Source: Streptomyces pluripotens (GTDB lineage Bacteria; Actinomycetota; Actinomycetes; Streptomycetales; Streptomycetaceae). From it: a stretch of 64,000 bases of DNA. The stretch is from positions 3,844,001 to 3,908,000 of the forward strand of contig NZ_CP021080.1 of NCBI RefSeq assembly GCF_000802245.2. The letters are read 5' to 3'. The position numbers and the translations under genes were made by a program. The notes beneath the pieces were generated by a model, which worked only from the letters and a program-made list of their open reading frames with translations, was not told where the DNA came from and did no database searches. Shown here piece after piece: positions 61,191 through 64,000 of this stretch (positions are counted from its first letter, which is position 1; each line of letters starts with the position of its first letter).

Positions 61191-62432
61191 ATGACCGAAG
61201 TGCGCGCTGTTGGTGAGGCCGAATACGAGGGCTGGCTGAGGGCCGTGGCCACCGGGTTCCTGCGCCCGCCCGTGCTGGAGGAGGGCCAGGTCGAGGCCTT
61301 CCGGCGGCAGACCGCGGCATCCCGCCTGCTCGGTGCGTTCGACGGCGGGCGGTGTGTCGCGACCTTCCGCTCCTTTCCCCAGGAAGTCACCGCGGTGGGC
61401 GGCTCAGCCGTCCCGGCGAACGCCATTTCCGCCGTCACGGTGGCCCCTACCCACCGCCGCCGTGGCCTGCTGAGCCGGATGATGGGCCAGGACCTCGCGG
61501 CGGCCGGGGAACGCGGTGACGTCGTGGCCACGCTGATCGCCGCCGAGCACCCGATCTACGGCCGCTACGGTTTCGGACCGGCCACCCGGAGCGCGGAGTG
61601 GACCGTCGAAGTATCCCGGGCCGGCCTCGACAGGCGTTGGTCCGGTCCGGGGGACGGCGGCCGGATCGACCTGGTGGACGGCGAGGACGTGCGCAAGCTG
61701 GGCCCCGAGCTGTACGAGCGGGTCCGCCGATCCCAGCCCGGTGCGGTCAGCCGTACTCCGCTGTGGTGGGAGGCGGCAACCGGCGCCGTGCGTTTCGGCA
61801 CCGACTGGACCGAACCGTTCTACGCCGTCTACCGCTCCGCTTCCGGGGAGGTCGACGGCATGGTGTCGTACCGGACGGAGGACACCTGGCGCGGCAACCA
61901 GCCGGACTGCACCGCCACGGTGAACTGGCTGACCGCTTCGACCCCGGCAGCCCAAGGAGCCCTGTGGCACTACGTCTGCTCCATCGACTGGATCACGAGG
62001 GTCGAGAGCGGCCGGCGCGGGCCGGACGACTTGCTGCCCGACTTGCTGCCCGACCCGCGTGCTGCCCGGCTCACCACGTACACGGACTGGTTGTGGGTGC
62101 GGATCCTGGACGTTGTACGGGCGCTGGAGGCACGGGCGTATGAGGGGGAGGGCGCGCTGGTGCTGGAGGTCGTGGACGGTGGGGGCGTGTTGCCCGGGGG
62201 CCGGTTCCGGCTGGAGGCCGGCCCCCAGGGGGCGTCCTGTACGCCCACGCGTGCCGGGAGCGTCGATCTGACCCTGGACGTGGGCGAGTTGGCGCGGCTG
62301 TGGCTCGGCGGCGAGTCAGCGCTGAGGCTCGCGGCGCTCGGCCGGGTCCAGGAAGAACGAGAGGGCGCCGCCAGGAAGGCCGACGCCCTGTTCCGCTCGG
62401 CCGGGCGCCCATGGTGCCCGGACCTCTTCTGA
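61191..62432 (+). CDS. Eis-like GNAT acetyltransferase
   Basis: 413 residues. The N-terminal GNAT domain with acetyl-CoA loop reads [20 protein letters not shown] and [12 protein letters not shown] second, degenerate GNAT domain follows, then a sterol-carrier-like C-terminal domain with the end [14 protein letters not shown], which provides the terminal carboxylate used as catalytic base in Eis proteins. Eis enzymes acetylate amines of aminoglycosides and of proteins; the substrate here is unknown. It is alone by spacing. Confidence 0.9.
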   Translation: MTEVRAVGEAEYEGWLRAVATGFLRPPVLEEGQVEAFRRQTAASRLLGAFDGGRCVATFRSFPQEVTAVGGSAVPANAISAVTVAPTHRRRGLLSRMMGQDLAAAGERGDVVATLIAAEHPIYGRYGFGPATRSAEWTVEVSRAGLDRRWSGPGDGGRIDLVDGEDVRKLGPELYERVRRSQPGAVSRTPLWWEAATGAVRFGTDWTEPFYAVYRSASGEVDGMVSYRTEDTWRGNQPDCTATVNWLTASTPAAQGALWHYVCSIDWITRVESGRRGPDDLLPDLLPDPRAARLTTYTDWLWVRILDVVRALEARAYEGEGALVLEVVDGGGVLPGGRFRLEAGPQGASCTPTRAGSVDLTLDVGELARLWLGGESALRLAALGRVQEEREGAARKADALFRSAGRPWCPDLF

Positions 62433-62542
62433 CGGCTCCCTTCCCCCTGTGACGCGCCGGCCGTGGCTCGTGTCCGTCGGCCCGTGACCGCTGGTCTTGT
62501 GTCCGTCGAACCGCGAACCGTGCCTGATCATCCGTAGCGAGC

Positions 62543-62612
62543 TGTTCAGTTGTGGCTGTGCGATGTCGGTGTTCAGTTGTGGCTGTGCGGTTTGTTCAGT
62601 TGTGGCTGTGCG
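62543..62612 (+). repeat. Three 20-bp direct repeats in a gene-free region
   Basis: TGTTCAGTTGTGGCTGTGCG occurs identically at 62543, 62570 and 62593, spaced 27 and 23 bp. The gene-free stretch 62433-62809 otherwise holds only the operator and promoter of the GntR gene. The repeats lie 96 bp or more from the palindrome and are not part of any convincing frame. Confidence 0.9.
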
Positions 62613-62707
62613 CTTCGCTGGCCGTCCCCTGTCCTGACTCCCGGCTCCCCTCCGGAACGGAAGCCCGGTCTCGGCCAACCACTTGGGAAGCCTGACCATG
62701 TCATGCG

Positions 62708-62722
62708 AGTTGGCTGCCAACT
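62708..62722. promoter_or_regulatory. 15-bp palindromic operator upstream of GntR gene 1
   Basis: AGTTGGCTGCCAACT is a perfect 7-bp inverted repeat around one base. The same element with a different centre occurs upstream of GntR gene 2 (63761-63775). It lies about 88 nt before the GTG start. Confidence 0.65.
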
Positions 62723-62809
62723 CCACTGTAGTTATCTCCGTCGGGAACCGTCTCATAACCAGCTGTCGACGAACTGCCGCAAGATGGCGAGAAGTTGTAC
62801 GGTTCGTCT

Positions 62810-63718
62810 GTGGACCCGGAGCACGTCTTGGCCAGTGGACGGACGAGGTCACGTCGGTCACGCTCGTCCCACTGCGAGATCGCCGACGAACTGCGCAGCC
62901 GGATCAGGTCCGGTGAGCTGCGGCCGGGTCAGCGCATGCCCACCCAGGCCAAGCTGGCCGACGAGTTCGGCGTCGACCGGGGGGCCGTACGGCAGGCGTT
63001 GCGCATCCTGCGGTCCGAACACCTGCTCACCGGTGCCTCGAAGGGCAGCCCGGCCACAGTGGCGGCGCAGCCCGGGTGCACGAGTTCCGCGGCCGGTCCG
63101 GCTGCGTCGCCGCAGCCCACCGTGGTGGGGCTCACGCCGCGTGTCGCGGCGGCCTTCGCGGTCCCGCACGTGGCGATCGACGCGTTGTGCCTGACGTCCG
63201 TCTCGCTCACGCTGGCCGTCGGCGAGCCGCTCCGGCTGATCCACGCGGGGCGGTTGAAACCAGCCAAGATCGATGTCCGGGTCCTGCTGCCCAGTGATGA
63301 CATCGAGCTTGCGTTCCCGACGCCGGTGGCGACCGATGACGGCGGCCTGTTGCGCCGGCGCTGGCTCGCCCAGCGCAACGCCCAGGGGATGGTGCTGCGG
63401 CAGAACCTGCTGGCCCTGCGCACCACGCACGGCATCGGCGTGCAAGTCTCCTTCCGCGCAGTGCCGTTCACCCCGCCGGTCAAGCTGTACCTGCTCAACG
63501 GGACCGAGGCGTTGCTCGCGTACTACACGCTGGCGCGTCAGGAGCGGGAGATCGAGCACGAACACCTGGAGCTGTACGACGCCGACGGAGTCCGGTCGAT
63601 GCTGTTCGCCTTCGAGCGGAGGGCCGGGCGGCGGGACTCGGCGTTCGTGGAGCAGTCGCGGCTGTGGTTCGACGCGCTGTGGGAGACGATCAGCTCGGAC
63701 CTGGTGCTGGCGTCGTAA
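62810..63718 (+). CDS. GntR-family regulator 1
   Basis: 302 residues from GTG 62810; GTTGTACGGTTC directly upstream suggests a -10 region and a short or absent leader. The GntR winged helix is about 30-100: CEIADELRSRIRSGELRPGQ, MPTQAKLADEFGVDRGAVRQ, ALRILRSEHLL. The C-terminal part (~120-300) is not FadR, HutC or MocR-like that I can recognise; it contains RLIHAGRLKPAKIDVRVLLP and QVSFRAVPFTPPVKLYLLNG. The unknown ligand domain and the paralogue starting at 63861 with a related N-terminus suggest a tandem duplication. Confidence 0.8.
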   Translation: MDPEHVLASGRTRSRRSRSSHCEIADELRSRIRSGELRPGQRMPTQAKLADEFGVDRGAVRQALRILRSEHLLTGASKGSPATVAAQPGCTSSAAGPAASPQPTVVGLTPRVAAAFAVPHVAIDALCLTSVSLTLAVGEPLRLIHAGRLKPAKIDVRVLLPSDDIELAFPTPVATDDGGLLRRRWLAQRNAQGMVLRQNLLALRTTHGIGVQVSFRAVPFTPPVKLYLLNGTEALLAYYTLARQEREIEHEHLELYDADGVRSMLFAFERRAGRRDSAFVEQSRLWFDALWETISSDLVLAS

Positions 63719-63760
63719 CGAATCGCACACACGATCCATGTTCCTCGTCAGGTCTGCAGA

Positions 63761-63775
63761 AGTTGGCAGCCAACT
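63761..63775. promoter_or_regulatory. 15-bp palindromic operator upstream of GntR gene 2
   Basis: AGTTGGCAGCCAACT, identical to the site at 62708 except for its central base. It is 86 nt before the GTG of the second GntR gene, at nearly the same distance as the first. Confidence 0.65.
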
Positions 63776-63860
63776 CGGCCCATGTGCTGCTACTTGGTCT
63801 CACCAATAAACAACTTTCCTGCAACTCCCCTCAGATGGATCATAGTTGTAGCGTTTGGTT

Positions 63861-64000
63861 GTGACCCAGGAGAACGTGGCAGCGAGCGGCGGCAGAAGGA
63901 TCACGCCCCAGGAGATCGCGGATGCCCTGCGCGAGCGCATCCGCACCGGCGTCCTGAGGCCCGGTGACCGGCTGCCCACCCAGGCCGAACTGGCGGAGGA
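63861..64000 (+). CDS. GntR-family regulator 2, N-terminal fragment
   Basis: From GTG 63861 to the window end the frame reads VTQENVAASGGRRITPQEIA, DALRERIRTGVLRPGDRLPT and QAELAEE, a GntR helix-turn-helix start. It aligns with GntR gene 1 (EIADELRSRIRSGELRPGQR). The upstream sequence GTTGTAGCGTTTGGTTGTGACCC resembles that before gene 1. The remainder is beyond the window. Confidence 0.8.
   Translation, partial: MTQENVAASGGRRITPQEIADALRERIRTGVLRPGDRLPTQAELAE

Noticed and set aside
1-64000. tRNA, rRNA and CRISPR signatures
   Set aside because: No T-loop sequence in a cloverleaf context, no rRNA core sequence and no regularly spaced repeats with unique spacers were seen by eye; a tRNAscan run would be definitive.

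Overview
The window is chromosomal DNA of a Streptomyces-type actinomycete. It has very high GC with strong third-position GC bias, frequent GTG/TTG starts and purine-rich ribosome sites. It also carries genes typical of the genus: glnR, mshD, pstSCAB, ppk, csoR, nur, rsiG, an AfsA/receptor pair, and the DUF397/DUF5753 regulators. No rRNA, tRNA, CRISPR array or intact insertion sequence was seen.

Layout. 0-4.4 kb: a minus-strand module resembling a reduced type IV secretion system (VirB2-, VirB8-, VirB6-, VirB3/SCO6880- and VirB4-like), cut by the window edge. 4.8-9.9 kb: a TetR/SDR pair, a secreted beta-propeller, and a DUF397/DUF5753 locus in which the two divergent genes have lost their 5' ends at a common junction near 9,640. 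10.1-20 kb: an accessory block with a secreted trypsin-like protease, then what looks like a hormone-controlled biosynthetic locus. It holds an EamA exporter, AMP ligase, PLP decarboxylase-fold enzyme, acyl-CoA-dehydrogenase-like flavoprotein, TetR, HAD phosphatase, HTH-only LysR, an AfsA-type synthase and its divergent TetR receptor. Three autoregulator-response-like palindromes sit exactly upstream of these transcription units.

20-38 kb: cell wall and phosphate functions, namely a lytic transglycosylase/NlpC protein, a PAP2 phosphatase, a Tat lipoprotein oxidase divergent from pstSCAB with PHO-box-like repeats between them, pit with its DUF47 partner, csoR, NUDIX, CHAD, ppk and mshD. 38-46.7 kb: a two-component system next to an HtrA-like protease, a LacI regulator, glnR, an alpha/beta hydrolase, a MoaD-like protein and a Gln-rich membrane protein. 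46.7-49.8 kb: a small accessory island with lower coding density, a lipoprotein, a beta-rich secreted protein and gene remnants. 49.9-54.8 kb: sulfur genes (DUF1416, rhodanese with a Cys-rich leader peptide, a DsrE protein) plus a CqsA-like alpha-oxoamine synthase. 54.8-62.4 kb: a three-gene membrane-anchored operon, a 32-residue membrane microprotein, the nitrobindin-like/nur/ygfZ/dtd/rsiG conserved block and an Eis-like acetyltransferase. 62.4-64 kb: two tandem GntR genes, each preceded by the same 15-bp palindrome.

The most interesting points are the AfsA/receptor locus with an unrecognised small biosynthetic cassette, an orphan CqsA-like synthase (a second possible signal maker), the cysteine-rich leader ahead of the sulfurtransferase, and the mutually truncated divergent gene pair. 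All homology statements come from reading motifs and remembered families; no database search was run.
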